From the NCBI RefSeq assembly GCF_900497805.2, contig NW_020954610.1, forward strand, positions 24,190,090-24,254,089: 64,000 nucleotides of DNA, in the 5' to 3' direction. Positions within the stretch are counted from its first letter, which is position 1; each line of letters opens with the position of its first letter. Shown here piece after piece: positions 11,431 through 22,317 of this stretch. This DNA comes from Vombatus ursinus. Taxonomy: Eukaryota > Chordata > Mammalia > Diprotodontia > Vombatidae. The position numbers and the translations under genes were made by a program. A model generated the notes under the pieces. It worked only from the letters and a program-made list of their open reading frames with translations, searched no databases and had not been told where the DNA came from.

Positions 11431-12715
11431 TCTTTTTTTTCACCCCATCATGCCCCTCCCCCCACCCCAAGATGGCATGCATTCTAAATATCCCTTCCCA
11501 TAGTCTGCCCTCCCTTCTATCTCTCCCCCCCTTCTCTTACCCCCTTCCCCTTCTAGTTTCCTGTCGGGCAGGATAGATTTCTGTACACCATTTCCTGTAT
11601 TTCATATTTACCAGCTGCATGTGAAAACATTTTTTAAATTTTTATTTATTTATTTATTTATTGGATTTTTAAAATTAATTTATTTTGATTTATCAATAAT
11701 CACTTCCATATGCTTTTGATTTTAAAAGTTTTCTCCCCCTTCCTCCCCACCACCCTCCCCAAGATGGCACACAATCTGATATAGGCTATACATTTACATT
11801 CATATTAAACATATTTTCACATTAGTGATGTTGTAAGTAGAAATTAAAACCAATAGGAGGAACCATCAGAAAGAGGAAACAAAACCCAACAGAAGAGAAA
11901 AAAATAGTAATTCAATTTCCATAGTTCTTTCTTTGGATGTGGATAGCATTTTCCATCACAAGGCCTCTGGAGATGTCATATCCTTGTATTGCTGGGAAGG
12001 GTTAAGTTTATCAATATTAGTCATCACACAACGTGGCTGTTATTGTGTACAATGTTCTCTTGGTTCTGCTCACTTCACTCAGCATCAGACCATACAAGTC
12101 TTTCCAGGTTTTTCTGAAGTCAGCCTGTTCATCATTTCTTATAGCACAATAATATTCCATTACATTCATATACCACAACTTGCTCAGCCATTCCTCAATT
12201 GATGGGTATCCTCTCAATTTCCAATTCTTTGCCACCACAAAAAGAATGAATATTTTTGTACATGTAGGTCCTTTTCCCATTTGTGTGATCTCTTTGGGAT
12301 ATAGCCCTAGAAGTGCTATTGCTGGGTCAAAGGGTATGCACATTTTTATAGCCCTTTGGACATATGAAAACATTTTTTTTTGAACATGTGTTTTTAAAAC
12401 TTTGGGTTCCAAATTTTCTCCCTTCCTCCCTTCCCACCCACCCTCATTGAAAAGGCAAGCAACTCAATATAGGTTATACATGTGCAGTTATTCAAAACAC
12501 TTCCATAGCAGTCATGTTGTGAAAAACTTACTCTATTTCCCTTAATCCTATCCCACCCCGCTATTTATTCTATTCTTTCTTTTGACCCTGTCCCTCCTCA
12601 GAAGTGTTTGCTTCTGATTACCCCCTTTCCCAATCTGCCCTCCTCTCTGTCATTCCCCTGTTCTCTTGTCCCCTTCTCCCCTTTGCTTCCTGTAGGGTAA
12701 GACCATACAATCATA
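11431..12715 (-). mobile_element. Older L1-related LINE fragment, split by a younger L1
   Basis: Two blocks, 11431-11637 and 12361-12715, read as one antisense LINE once the insertion between them is set aside. They contain pyrimidine-rich text (plus strand) like the HAL1-type elements at 39-39.3 kb and 56.5-56.7 kb, and the L1 3'UTR phrase GTTCCAAATTTTCTCCC (12406). No coding frame survives. The join is defined by the target duplication of the inner L1. Confidence 0.6.
11638..12360 (-). mobile_element. 5'-truncated L1 with target-site duplication
   Basis: Antisense L1: poly-T and TTTA repeats (tail) at 11635-11662, 3'UTR to about 11930, then the ORF2 C-terminal domain to 12360. The minus-strand frame shows FVVAKNWKLRGYPSIEEWL and LSEVSRTKRT, hallmark residues of the L1 ORF2 C-terminus, and AIALLGLYPKE near the truncation point. 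It is flanked by an 18-19-bp direct repeat, CATGTGAAAACATTTTTT (11618-11635) and CATATGAAAACATTTTTT (12361-12378), one mismatch. Only about 0.7 kb of a roughly 6-7 kb element was copied. Confidence 0.85.
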
Positions 12716-12894
12716 TAATCTTGCACTTTGAACTCAGATCTTCCGACATCATCCAGAACTTTAACTATGCAACACTTCCTCTCTACTCAACTCACTGAAG
12801 ACCACTTTGGGTATAGTTGTGTCCAATCAAGTCTAAATACACATCAATCTACTCTCATAAAGGCTAGGCATATAGAAGAGCACTTTCAGCAGTG

Positions 12895-12970
12895 ATAGAG
12901 AAGGAAATCTTGGTCATCTGGGTCTAGATGACCTCTAGGGTTTTGTACAGCTCTATCATTCTATGATTTG
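12895..12970 (+). mobile_element. SINE 3' fragment
   Basis: GGTCTAGATGACCTCTAGGG and 'cagctctatcattctatgat' match the 3' end of MIR-like SINEs. Text further 5' is not recognisable. Confidence 0.5.
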
Positions 12971-13140
12971 TGAAGATCACAACAGAGTGGAATGGTGAGT
13001 ATAATAACATATAATTAATATTATTTAATTGAAAAAATACTAATGCCTACATTTGAGATTTTAAAAAACAATTGCAGAAGTACAGAATGGGATAGGGATA
13101 TGTAGACAGTAGTTCACATGACAAGAGCCTTTAAGATTTT

Positions 13141-13746
13141 AGAAGCTCAAAGATCCTCACAACACTTCTGTAGGTGCTAATAGTCAGGCATCAGACCAAT
13201 GAAGAGAGTGCCCCAGCAGAGTCAGGGAGAGTCAAGAGGGAAACCAGGAAGTTCTTCAGAATTAGGTAGAATTTTGAGATGGAAGATTATTCTTAGTGAA
13301 TAGTTAGTATGGTTGTAGTAGAGAAGACTGACGGTGGTGAAACTAAGGTTTGAAGAATGGAAGAGAAGAGCTGAGGGAGTTCATAGCCAATGGCAATCTT
13401 GTCAGTATAATATGATTCTAGATCATCTCATATAAATGGAGTGGGAATCAAAAGAATTAAAATTGAAAAACAAGAAGTTTTGTAATAATAGCTGTGTTCA
13501 GTCATTTTTCAGTTGTGTCTGACTTCTCATGACCCTGTTTGGGTTTTTCTTGTCAAAGACACTGGAGTGGTTTACATTTCCTTCTCCAGCTCATTTTATA
13601 GATAAGGAACTGAAGCAAACAGGGTTAAGTGACTTGCCCAGGTTCATATAGCTAGTAAGTGTTTGAGGCCAGATTTGAACTAAAAAATATGAGGCTTCCT
13701 GACTCTAGGCCCGGGACTCTATCCTCTGTATTACTTACCTGTCCCT
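13141..13746 (+). repeat. Left arm of a large inverted duplication
   Basis: About 605 bp whose reverse complement recurs at 15162-15785. The outer 360 bp (13141-13500) is non-repeat sequence matching at roughly nine bases in ten by eye, with an 11-bp and a few smaller indels. The inner 250 bp is an antisense SINE that matches the sense SINE of the other arm less well (about three quarters). Sample landmark: GAGTGCCCCAGCAGAGTCAG at 13206. Confidence 0.85.
13496..13746 (-). mobile_element. MAR1-type tRNA-derived SINE
   Basis: Full-length antisense SINE: tail 'gtcatttttcagttgtgtctgac', GGTTTTTCTTGTCAAAGACA, CTTCTCCAGCTCATTTTATA, GTTAAGTGACTTGCCCAGG, and a decayed head ('actctatcctctgtattac'). 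It forms the inner part of the left inverted-repeat arm. Confidence 0.8.
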
Positions 13747-15161
13747 ACTAATAGCTTTGGGGAGATGCAATAAACATAAAATAGAAATAGAAACAATACT
13801 ATTGAGGGCCAGCTAAAAAGAGTAGTAGTTGGCATTGTGAATAGAGCATTAGTGGCATGAACATAGAGTAAGGTCAATAGTATGATATGGCTATTTTGAT
13901 CTTCATCCCTGCAGTGGAGAAAAGTAGGTCCTGATCTCTCACTCTTTTTCCTCTTAAGGTAGTTTTGTCTTCCACAATTGATAGACAAAAGGCCCCATGC
14001 AAATTTAAAAATTTTTTTATGCTTATTTTATGTAAAATCTTTATTTTGGTCACTGGAGGTACATGAGATTTTTTTATGTCTGTTAAAATATAAATTCATG
14101 GATAAGAATAATTAGACTACTTACTAAATTTGGGGCAGCTCTTGTAAAATTCAAGAAAAATTTAGCAAGCTCTCTCCCAAAGCATGGGAGGACAGAGAAT
14201 CATAGTTTATCTACTATTCAAAATAAGGGTATAGCAATACAGTGTATTGTGAAGGAAGAATAGGTCTTGCTTTAAGGGAAATCCAGTTTCCCAGGTGCTC
14301 TAGATAGCTTCTGCAGAGGTCAGTAAGCTTTAGTATCTCTAAAGCAAAGACTAATTTTGTCACATTGGAAAAAAAATTGTTCAATATTTTTGCCACCTGC
14401 CCAGTTGACAAATCAGCAATGGACCTTGAGCAAGTGTTCCAAGGAGAAAACTGGAATCACAAATTAGTGCTTCCAAAGGATTCTGGTCTTGGCCCTATTT
14501 ATGATCAGAGTATTTACCAAAGATTTGGATGGAGCTACCCATGACAACTTTAACAAGTTTTAGGCCAGCATGAAGCTGAAAAGGATACATAATACAGTGG
14601 AAGATTAAATTAGTGATTAAAAAAAAAAAGCTCTTGACAAAGCTAGGACATTGGTCTAAATCTACTGAGATAAATGTAATGGGGTAAATATACATTCATC
14701 ATATAGATTTTAAAAATGTGATATTTTAATTGAATGTTTGTAACAAGGCTTTGACTTCTTAATGACTTGAGTATTTATTTAACATTCTTCTCTCTACACC
14801 ATCCCTTTATATCATTCACAAGGACTTTATCATTCCTTTTGGTGGTGCCTCCAATGATCTGATCACGTAATTCTGCAATTTCTTCAACCCCAACGACCCA
14901 CTTCTCTATCCAATTTCAGCTAACCCTTGATATGGTCATATGTTTATTCCCTCTATCTCTTAAAATTCAGTCAATAACAATACCTAGAACTTTGAAATTC
15001 TACAGCCTCCTAACTTTTCAATTCTATTATATTCTCCGTGATATTATTCTTTTCCTTAGTCATTACCTCCAGTATATTACCCTCTATAATACTTTACCTG
15101 ATTCCATAGTCAGTCTTTTAGTCTATGATCATCTTCTTTAATGTTTTATGAGCTTGTACTT
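13747..15161. other. Spacer of the inverted duplication, unclassified
   Basis: About 1.4 kb between the two arms. It shows no internal mirror symmetry and no recognisable gene. The part after about 14750 is pyrimidine-rich on the plus strand, like decayed LINE text, but I cannot name a family. Confidence 0.5.
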
Positions 15162-15411
15162 GAGGGTGCTAGGTGGTGCAGTGGATAGAGTGCTCACCTG
15201 GAGTCAGGAAGACTCTTTTTACTGAATTCAAATCTTGCCTCAGATGCTTATTAACTGTGTGACCAGGGTAAGTCATTTAACCCTGTTTGCCTCAATTTCT
15301 TCATCTCTCAAATAAGCTGGAAAAGGAAACAGCAAACCACTTGGGTATCTTTGACAAGAAAAACCCAAATGGTGTCACAAAGAGTTGGAGATGACTGAAA
15401 AATGACAACAC
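15162..15411 (+). mobile_element. MAR1-type tRNA-derived SINE
   Basis: Complete sense copy: head GCTAGGTGGTGCAGTGGATAG, 'gagtcaggaagact', 'gtgtgaccagggtaagtcatttaaccc', GAGTTGGAGATGACTGAAA and an ACAACA tail. Confidence 0.85.
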
Positions 15412-15785
15412 AGCTATCATTATAAAACTTCTTGCTCTTCAGTTTTAATTCTTTTGATTCCCACTCCATTTATATGAGATGATCTGGAATCATATTATAT
15501 TGACAAGATTGCCGTTATGAACTCCCTCAGCTCTTCTCTTCCATTCTTCAAACATCAGTTTCACCGCCCTCACTCTTCTGTACTACAACCATAGAAGATA
15601 TATACTAACTATTCACTAAGGACAATCTTCCATCTCAAATTCCATTATTCTAATTCTGAAGAACTTCCTGGTTTCCCCTCTTGACTCTCCCTGACTCTGC
15701 TGGGGCACTCTTTTCATCGGTCTAATGCCTGACTAATAGAACCTGCAGAAGTGTGGTGAGGATCATTGAGCTTCCAAAACCTTAA
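15162..15785 (-). repeat. Right arm of a large inverted duplication
   Basis: Reverse complement of 13141-13746. Inner part 15162-15411 is a sense SINE; outer part 15412-15785 is the well conserved non-repeat arm. The arm ends next to a TA microsatellite (15788-15870). Landmark: CTGACTCTGCTGGGGCACTC at 15691. Confidence 0.85.
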
Positions 15786-15787
15786 AC

Positions 15788-15798
15788 TCATACATATA

Positions 15799-15831
<33 letters not shown>

Positions 15832-15870
15832 TTATACACACACACATATACATATGCATATATATGTTAA
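15788..15870. repeat. (TA)n/(CA)n microsatellite
   Basis: Interrupted TA and CATA repeats directly outside the right inverted-repeat arm. Confidence 0.85.
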
Positions 15871-16830
15871 AATGAATGTTCACTGGAAGGAGTAGCACAC
15901 ATTAATCATTTTAGCTTTAGGTTGAATTAGCTTATTATATTAACTAGTCATTAATAAGACCATAAGAAAATAGAATAGAGGAAAATTAATTTTTGATGGG
16001 GTAGTATTGGGGGTAGAGGGGGGAAAAGAAAGGGTTCAAAGAATGATGAAATTACTGCCACATTATTGAGACCTAGAAGTTAGGCCACTATGAAGATATT
16101 AAACACCTGGTATGATAGGGGAGAGAGGAAATACAAAGAGATGAGGTACTTTAAAAGATTAAAGAAGGATGCTAATTGCAACCTTTGCCTATATTAATTT
16201 TTTTCTTAAGAATTTGCTTGTAATCAAGAACCTACATGTGTTTATGAAGACTAAAAAAATAAAGAGGATGAAGTTTGCATGTGTGTGTGTATTTGTACAC
16301 ATATGAGCACATATATCTCTCTTTCCTGTCCCCCTTCCCCACCCCAGCTATTGTGCTCCATATCCATCCTTGGCTTTCATTAAGACTTATTAAAATGTTA
16401 CCTTATCTTTTTGTAAATTCCAGATAAAGGTAACTGTAATCAAGTGGTAGAAATGTGAAAATGGATTGTATAGCTAACTCCCCAGCTGTATCTCAGCCTA
16501 GGTGAGAATACCAGAGGCCTCTTTATGTTGCTCTATGGGCCCAGTAATCTAACTGAATGACTCATTTGCCATAGACAATATCATCAGAAGTGTCATTCAT
16601 CAAAGGGAGCTGATATTTTTTGTCTATTATGTGTTTCCTGGGATACCATTTTGAAGTCAAATGAACTTTCCCTTCCCCTTTTACAGAATATTAACAAATC
16701 AGGAGGAAAAATAAGCTTTGCATTAATATCAACTGGATTATTTTTCCCTTCACAAACCCTGAGCCAATTAACTTATATCTGAGTTTATACTCTAGGTTCA
16801 AAACGTTATCTGTTTATCTTATCAGGATAC
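15871..16830. other. Unclassified sequence
   Basis: No gene recognised. A short imperfect hairpin (GTTACCTTATCT 16397-16408 against AGATAAAGGTAAC 16422-16434) is present. Confidence 0.4.
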
Positions 16831-16960
16831 TTTTTTTTTTTTTTTTTGGTGAGGCAATTGGGGTTAAGTGACTTGCCCGGGGTCACACAGCTAGTGAGTG
16901 TTATGTTTCTGAGGCTGGATTTGAACTCAGGTCCTCTTGACTCCAGGACCAGTGCTGCTG
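16831..16960 (-). mobile_element. WSINE1-like SINE, head-truncated
   Basis: Antisense: 17-T tail (16831-16847), GGTGAGGCAATTGGGGTTAA, GTGACTTGCCCGGGGTCACA, GGATTTGAACTCAGGTCCTC. The head ('ccactgcgccacctagctg') is missing. Low divergence from its relatives, so fairly young. Confidence 0.9.
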
Positions 16961-17595
16961 AATGCTTTTTTTCTTTTCATCTCTGAGCCCTGATATAAAT
17001 AGGAAATAATAGAACATTGCCTTAGATGAAGGCACTACAGTAATGTGTCTTGGAGGACCACTGAATAGTCATTTAATACAAGTCTTAACAAACTTGTTTG
17101 GGATGATGGATCAGCCCCAAAAGTTTTTCATCAAGCAAAAAAAGAAAATGTCAACAGGGGCAAAGGAAGAGGTACTACTTAATTTTAATAATATTATCTA
17201 ATTTAATTTTGGAAGTTTCACAACCAATACTGTATTAATATCTGTGTCATCTGTTGAAGGAAAAATCATTTGTGACTGGATCATCTCAACATATATGAAA
17301 ATATATATTTTTATTAATGTCTCTATGTATTCCCTACATAATAGTTTCAATGCCTTTTTAAACAAATGAATGAAAAAGTAAAACCTGAAGTATCAGACCA
17401 AAAGTATAAAAAGAGTTTAATGATGTCAGGCACATTTTACATTTTGTATGCAGCTGTAATGTACAGCAGTTAGAAATTAAAGGGTTAAAACCTAATAGAT
17501 CAACCATAAAATAAGGAATAATATTACATTGTTAGAGTTACTATATATTGATTCAGGCTTTCTGGGGAGCAACCTGGCCAGGTAACTAAGAGTCA
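16961..17595. other. Unclassified AT-rich sequence
   Basis: No gene or repeat family recognised. Confidence 0.4.
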
Positions 17596-17599
17596 CAAA

Positions 17600-17785
17600 G
17601 CAATGACTGACATTTGTAAGGCACTCTGAAGTTTGCAAAGTGCCTTATATGTGTTATCTCATTTAAGCAGCACAACACCTGTGAGGTAGTTATTGGAGGT
17701 ATTATTATAACCATTTTGTAGATGAGGAAATTGGGCATCCAAGAGGAGAAATAACTTCTCCAGTATAAGTATACCCTGTACCAAC
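17600..17785 (-). mobile_element. MIR-like CORE-SINE
   Basis: GTTATCTCATTTAAGCAGCA, CACCTGTGAGGTAGTTATT, CCATTTTGTAGATGAGGAAA follow the antisense MIR order. Confidence 0.7.
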
Positions 17786-17849
17786 CTGCCTGCCATGTAT
17801 TGTATCCTTTGATTGATTCCATTGCTATAACCACGGAATGATATTAATA

Positions 17850-18041
17850 GAAAGGATAAATTGGAATACTCTGCCCCCTCACCTCCATCTCCTTGTTTCT
17901 GACTTCAAGATTGAGCTCAACTCTTTCTTTTTGGAGAAGGCAGGCCTTCCTGGCCCTTCCTGGCCCTTCCTGGCCCTCCCAGTTTATTGCTTTTCCTTTC
18001 CGATTGATTTTATGTAACTGCATAGATCATGTATGTATGTG

Positions 18042-18109
<68 letters not shown>

Positions 18110-18255
18110 CCTACATATTATCTCTCCCATTAGAATGTACACTCTTTAAAATAAAACATTTTTGTTTGTTTGTTTGCTTTGGCCTTTGTTTGAATCCCCA
18201 GAGCCTAAAACAATGCTTGGCACATTATAAATACTTTATAAATGCTTATAGAATG
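17850..18255 (+). mobile_element. LINE L2 3' tail with an internal (CT)n(ATCT)n microsatellite
   Basis: L2 tail landmarks in order: 'gaatactctgccccctcacctccatctcc', 'tcttggagaaggcaggccttcctg', 'ctcccattagaatgtacactc', 'gaatccccagagcctaaaacaatgcttggcacat', 'aatgcttatagaatga'. A CT/ATCT microsatellite (18042-18114) sits inside, and an 11-bp unit (CTTCCTGGCCC) is tandemly repeated three times at 17946-17977. The open frame across it is not a gene. Confidence 0.7.
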
Positions 18256-18294
18256 ACAAAAAAAGGAGGGAAAGAGCACTTGTAAGTGCAAAGA

Positions 18295-18500
18295 CATTCA
18301 TATTTATTTTATTTGTTATAATGAAAAAGCAGGAACAATCTATATGTCTAATGATTGGAAAATTGTTGAATAAATTCTGCTATATTAATGGAATATGTTG
18401 CAAAAATGACAAATATGAAAAATACAGAAAGTATGGAAAAATAAATAAAGTGACATACAACAAGATCAGCGGAATAAGAACTTCATGGCTATTAACTACA
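18295..18500 (+). mobile_element. L1 ORF2 C-terminal remnant
   Basis: Decayed sense text corresponding to the ORF2 stretch KNWK...EWLNK and following ('caatctatatgtctaatgattgg', 'aaattgttgaataaattctg', 'atattaatggaatatgttg'). Strongly diverged. Confidence 0.45.
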
Positions 18501-18509
18501 AATGTAGTT

Positions 18510-19510
18510 TAAAAAAATCTATTAGAACATTGATTTTAAAAGAGACCGGAAACCATTTTGTTAGTATATTGTCAAAATGAATATTATTGTTAGGTTCTCA
18601 ATCAAAACATAAATGGTTCCAGTTCTAGGGTTCTATATGAAATTTCCTCCATATTTTGTTTGATCATTTGTTTCTTTGCATTTTTTGAAATGTTGCTAAG
18701 TTATATTTAAAACAGGTAACTTATATAAAATAAAAAATAACTAAGACAGAACCTGAAAAAACTTAAGTCACCAAAGTGAGAATCTAGAAGGTCTAAAATC
18801 AATTTTAAATGCTCTGTTTCTCCTCTCTTTTCTCATTTTTATTTTGTTTTCACGGGAAACTATATTTGTGGAGACAATTTGATTTCATGCTGGTTTCTCT
18901 ATAATGCTGTCCTCAGGGTCCAAGATCACATTATAGCTTAGACTGCACTATAATGAAGCATTCACAGTATGACCTCTCCAGCCCCTTTCCCCATGGGGTT
19001 TTACTGCATGGACCAGACCAGACAGTCATCTTGGGGCCCTTACCCAATTTAGGTCTTCTATAACAATGCCTCTAAAATGCTCCATTTTATTGACATGAAT
19101 TCCTTCTAGTGTGGGAATGCTTTACCCCAACATTTTTTAACCTTTCAGGAATCAGCTTGATTTCTCTGAAACCAGCCCCCTATAATTTTAAAGAGATTTG
19201 GGAGGACTTTAAAAATTAGACTCTTACCTAGATCCATACCATACTGTGTTTCATGTCATAAAAGGGCACTTCTGAGAAGGTCTACTATGTTGTTTGGAGC
19301 AGATGTTTCAGTGAAGTTACTTTGTCTTTCGTTGTGAAGATTGTAAGACAGTGGCATGTGATAATTAATATGGATGAAACTAGTATAGCCTTGACCTGGC
19401 AAATAGAAATTTTAATACATATGCAGTAATCCCAGGTTCTTGGAGTTTCTCCAGGATCTACCAAGATGCAAGGCTTTGAGAACAATCTCAGTCACAGTTT
19501 GTTTGCTATC
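18510..19510. other. Unclassified sequence
   Basis: No recognisable gene or repeat. 18850-19200 is somewhat richer in G and C and could be single-copy DNA. Confidence 0.4.
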
Positions 19511-19686
19511 CGAGGGTGAGGCTTAACCTGAGGCCTGGAGGCCACTTATGGCCCTCTAAGTTCTCAAGTGTGGCCCTCTAACTCAATCCAAACTTCATAG
19601 AACAAATCCCCTTAATAAAAAGATTCGTTCTATAAAACTTGAACTCAGTCAAAAGGCCACACATGTGGCCCCAGCTAACCTAGGTC
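19511..19686 (-). mobile_element. Non-autonomous hAT element (MITE)
   Basis: Left end GGCTTAACCTGAGGCCTGG, interior GTGTGGCCCTCTAACTCAAT, CTTCATAGAACAAATCCCCT and GTTCTATAAAACTTGAACTC. The interior is the reverse orientation of the element at 50629-50831. The interior itself is quasi-palindromic. Right end partly lost. Confidence 0.65.
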
Positions 19687-20029
19687 AATGGAGAGGCTCA
19701 TTAATAGTAGTTTTTGGCCACTAAGTGATGGATTCTTTGGCCATGGTGACCTAAAGAGATAGATAGATTGATAAATTGCTTTCTCATTTTGTCCCTCAAA
19801 TTGTTCATTCATTCATATGGCTTTAGTTGTTTCCTATCAAATTCCATCTTTAAATTGTCATTGATATTTCTTCCCCCTGTTTTCCACTGCTTATTAGAAG
19901 ATATTTTATTGGCTAATTAACATTTAAAAAAAAAACCTTTTTTAAAAGACCTGACCTGTGATTTCAGATATACCTGTGATATTAGAAATGAGATTATAAT
20001 GAGGAAATTCTTTTTAGCAATGCATGTTG

Positions 20030-20215
20030 GTACATGCTTTACAACTTATATTCTTATAGGACAAGGCTTTTAGACTGTTGCCTGGGGCAATAATAGGTTA
20101 AGTGCCAACCAGGACTCACATAGCCAGCATCTATCAAAAATGAAATTTGATCCCAAACCTTCCTGACTCCAAAGCTAGCTCCATGTCTATTACTCCACCT
20201 ATTCCTTATCATAAT
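20030..20215 (-). mobile_element. CORE-SINE, decayed
   Basis: 'ttgcctggggcaataataggttaagtg', 'cacatagccagcatc', 'cttcctgactccaaagctagctc' and 'ctattactccacct' match an antisense SINE from core to head. Confidence 0.6.
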
Positions 20216-20324
20216 ATTAACCCAAAATTAACTTGACTCAGTATGAATTTATCACCTTTCCCCAAAGATGATACCTCTTTCTAATTTTTTTTTCTGTTTT
20301 TGTTGTTACTATCATTTTTCCAGG

Positions 20325-20640
20325 CTTCCTGACTAAAACCTTAGAGTCTACTTTGATACAACCTTCTTCTTCATTCCCTATATGCAAATTCTATTGGTTC
20401 TTCCTTTGAAAATCTCCTTATTTATCATTCCGACTGCCAGCTGTAGTACAGGCCCTGTTCACCTCATGTATGGCTTTCAGCAGCAGCTCACCTTGATGAC
20501 TTCATTTTCTCTTCTAATCCCCATTTGATTGTAAGCTCCATGAAGGCATGGACTGTTTTCATATTTCTTTGTATTCCAGGTGCTTAGTACAGTGCCTGGC
20601 ACAGATAATTGCTTAATAAATACTTGCCAACTTGACATCT
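20325..20640 (+). mobile_element. LINE L2 RT C-terminus and 3' end, internally deleted
   Basis: 'ctgtagtacaggccctgttcacctcatg' corresponds to the L2 RT C-terminal region; it is followed by the L2 tail (GTAAGCTCCATGAAGGCATG, CAGTGCCTGGCACAGATAAT, TTAATAAATACTTG). The middle is deleted relative to longer copies. Confidence 0.65.
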
Positions 20641-20710
20641 AATCCATTATGCATACTATTGATGGCAGAGCCCCAAGTAAAGTGCCCACATTGTGAAAGC
20701 TGTAATGCCA

Positions 20711-20879
20711 GGTTTTTTTGTTGTTGTTTTGTTTTGTTTTTGGTGAGACAATTGGGTTAAGTGACTTGCCCAGAGTCACATAGCTAGTGAGTGTTATATG
20801 TCTGAAGCTGGATTTGCACTTAGCTCCTCCTGACTCCAGGGCTGGTGTTCTCTATCCACTATGCCACTTCGCTACCCTA
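20711..20879 (-). mobile_element. WSINE1-like SINE, full length
   Basis: Antisense: T-rich tail 20713-20741, GGTGAGACAATTGGGTTAAG, 'gacttgcccagagtcacatagctagtgag', 'ctcctcctgactccaggg', head TATCCACTATGCCACTTCG. A short direct repeat CAGGTTTT (20710-20717 and 20884-20891) may be the target duplication. Confidence 0.85.
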
Positions 20880-21194
20880 GAAACAGGTTTTGAATCTAAA
20901 TTCTTGTTGTACCTCCTGCCCAAACTGAACACTTACATTTTATTCTGAGAGACAGCCAGTTATAATACCTAGAGTTCCAGAACTGGAGTCAGGAAGACTG
21001 GGATTCCTGCAAAACCAGTGAGGATTTACTGAACCAAGGAGGAATATCTCAGCAAAACAAATGCTACTACTAATAATTCTTTAAATAAAGTAAGTGCATG
21101 TAAGCACCTCAAATGTATATAAGTGGCAAACAACAGTGGTCCTTATTGGTGTTGTTTTTGTTTGTTTGTTTTTGTTTTCCTACTCTAACACATT

Positions 21195-21345
21195 TGTAAA
21201 GAATTAATCTCATTCTCTGTCTCATTCTCTCCATTTGTCTCTGCCTCTGTCCTCTGTCTCTATCTTTATCTATGTCCATATACCTGTGTCTGGCTATCTG
21301 TCTCTCTTGTTCTCTCTGTCCCTTCCATTGCTTCCTTCTTTCCCT
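21195..21345. repeat. Pyrimidine-rich TCTC/TCTG low-complexity tract
   Basis: Interrupted TCTCTG/TCTG repeats. The open frames on both strands over it (60-107 codons) are low-complexity artefacts. Confidence 0.75.
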
Positions 21346-22007
21346 TTCAATTACATACATATGCATGATGCAATTGCACTCTGCTTTAGTCATAAAGGAA
21401 ATAATATTAACATTCCCAACTGATTCTCCCATCTCAAAAGTTTTGAATTATTAATTAGCTAACACTGGTAGCCCCAGTATTATCAGATTCACATCTCTCT
21501 GTTTTATATCCCTTCTTCAAACCAAGTCACTTAACACTAATTTCATGTTTTACCTTCCTTATTCTCTGATTAGGTCCTTAGGCATTAAGTCCATTCCTTG
21601 TTCTCAAATTGACTAGAGTATCTGGAATATTTCCATGTATAAGAAGACAATAGAATTCATTGTAGATGAATTCATCTACTCATTGATTTAATCTAGAAAT
21701 ATGGTCAGGTATTTAAAATAAAATATGATGTAATCATTGTAGCTTTTCTATCAATGGGAACTGATTCACCATCACTCCTTGATAGATGGTTTCATGAGTT
21801 TTTTGTGACGAAGAGATAATTGTCAGGTGGCTAGCCTTCTAGTACTGAAACATTTTCAGAATCAGCTAGACTGGTGCTCAGACCAAGATATCCTACTGGC
21901 CTTGAAGTCAAAACTTTTCCAGCTTCGAAGAACCTATCTAAGCTTTTACTTCACTGATATATCTGTAATAATATTATTATTATTTATCATAATTATTTTC
22001 TTTTTTT

Positions 22008-22317
22008 AAGACAAGATCTCCCTATTGTGCTCAGGCTGTAAGTACAGTTTCTACCTATTTGTCCAAACCCAATACTGACTAGCAGGGAAGTTTTAACCTG
22101 TTCATTTTTTTTTCCAACCTGGGCCAGTTCAGTCCTCTTTAAGCATTCTAGGAGCCACCTGCTCTTGGGGATTCACCATATTGATGCCAAACTTAGTGTG
22201 GATACTTGATTGGCATACTATAATTCAAAACTCCCAAATTCAAGCAATACACCAACTTCAGCATCCCTTGTCCCCATAGTAGCAAGGCTAAGAATGCGTG
22301 TACCATCATGCCCAGTT
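22008..22317 (-). pseudogene. RN7SL (pseudogene): 7SL RNA (signal recognition particle RNA) pseudogene, near full length
   Basis: 7SL RNA is the scaffold of the signal recognition particle, transcribed by RNA polymerase III. The plus strand here is the reverse complement of a whole 7SL RNA. From left to right: poly-T (22001-22007, the retroposed A tail), 3' Alu-domain text (AAGACAAGATCTC, TGCTCAGGCTGTAAGTACAG), the S-domain (CCAACCTGGGCCAGTTCA at 22117, TTCACCATATTGATGCC at 22172, AACTTAGTGTGGATAC), then the 5' Alu domain (AAACTCCCAAATTCAAGCAA, 'cttcagcatccc', 'catcatgcccagt'). Length (about 310) fits the usual near-300 nt. Many substitutions and the A tail mark it as an old retrocopy, not a functional gene. 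It contains the S-domain, so it is not an Alu-like SINE. Confidence 0.85.

Noticed and set aside
12017-12412. 131-codon minus-strand frame as a host gene
   Set aside because: It is the L1 ORF2 C-terminus plus about 50 bp of flank.
21109-21432. 107-codon minus-strand Arg/Gln-rich frame
   Set aside because: Low-complexity product of the TCTC/TCTG tract.
22008-22317. First read as an Alu-like SINE
   Set aside because: Contains the 7SL S-domain, which Alu and B1 lack, and Alu does not occur in marsupials.
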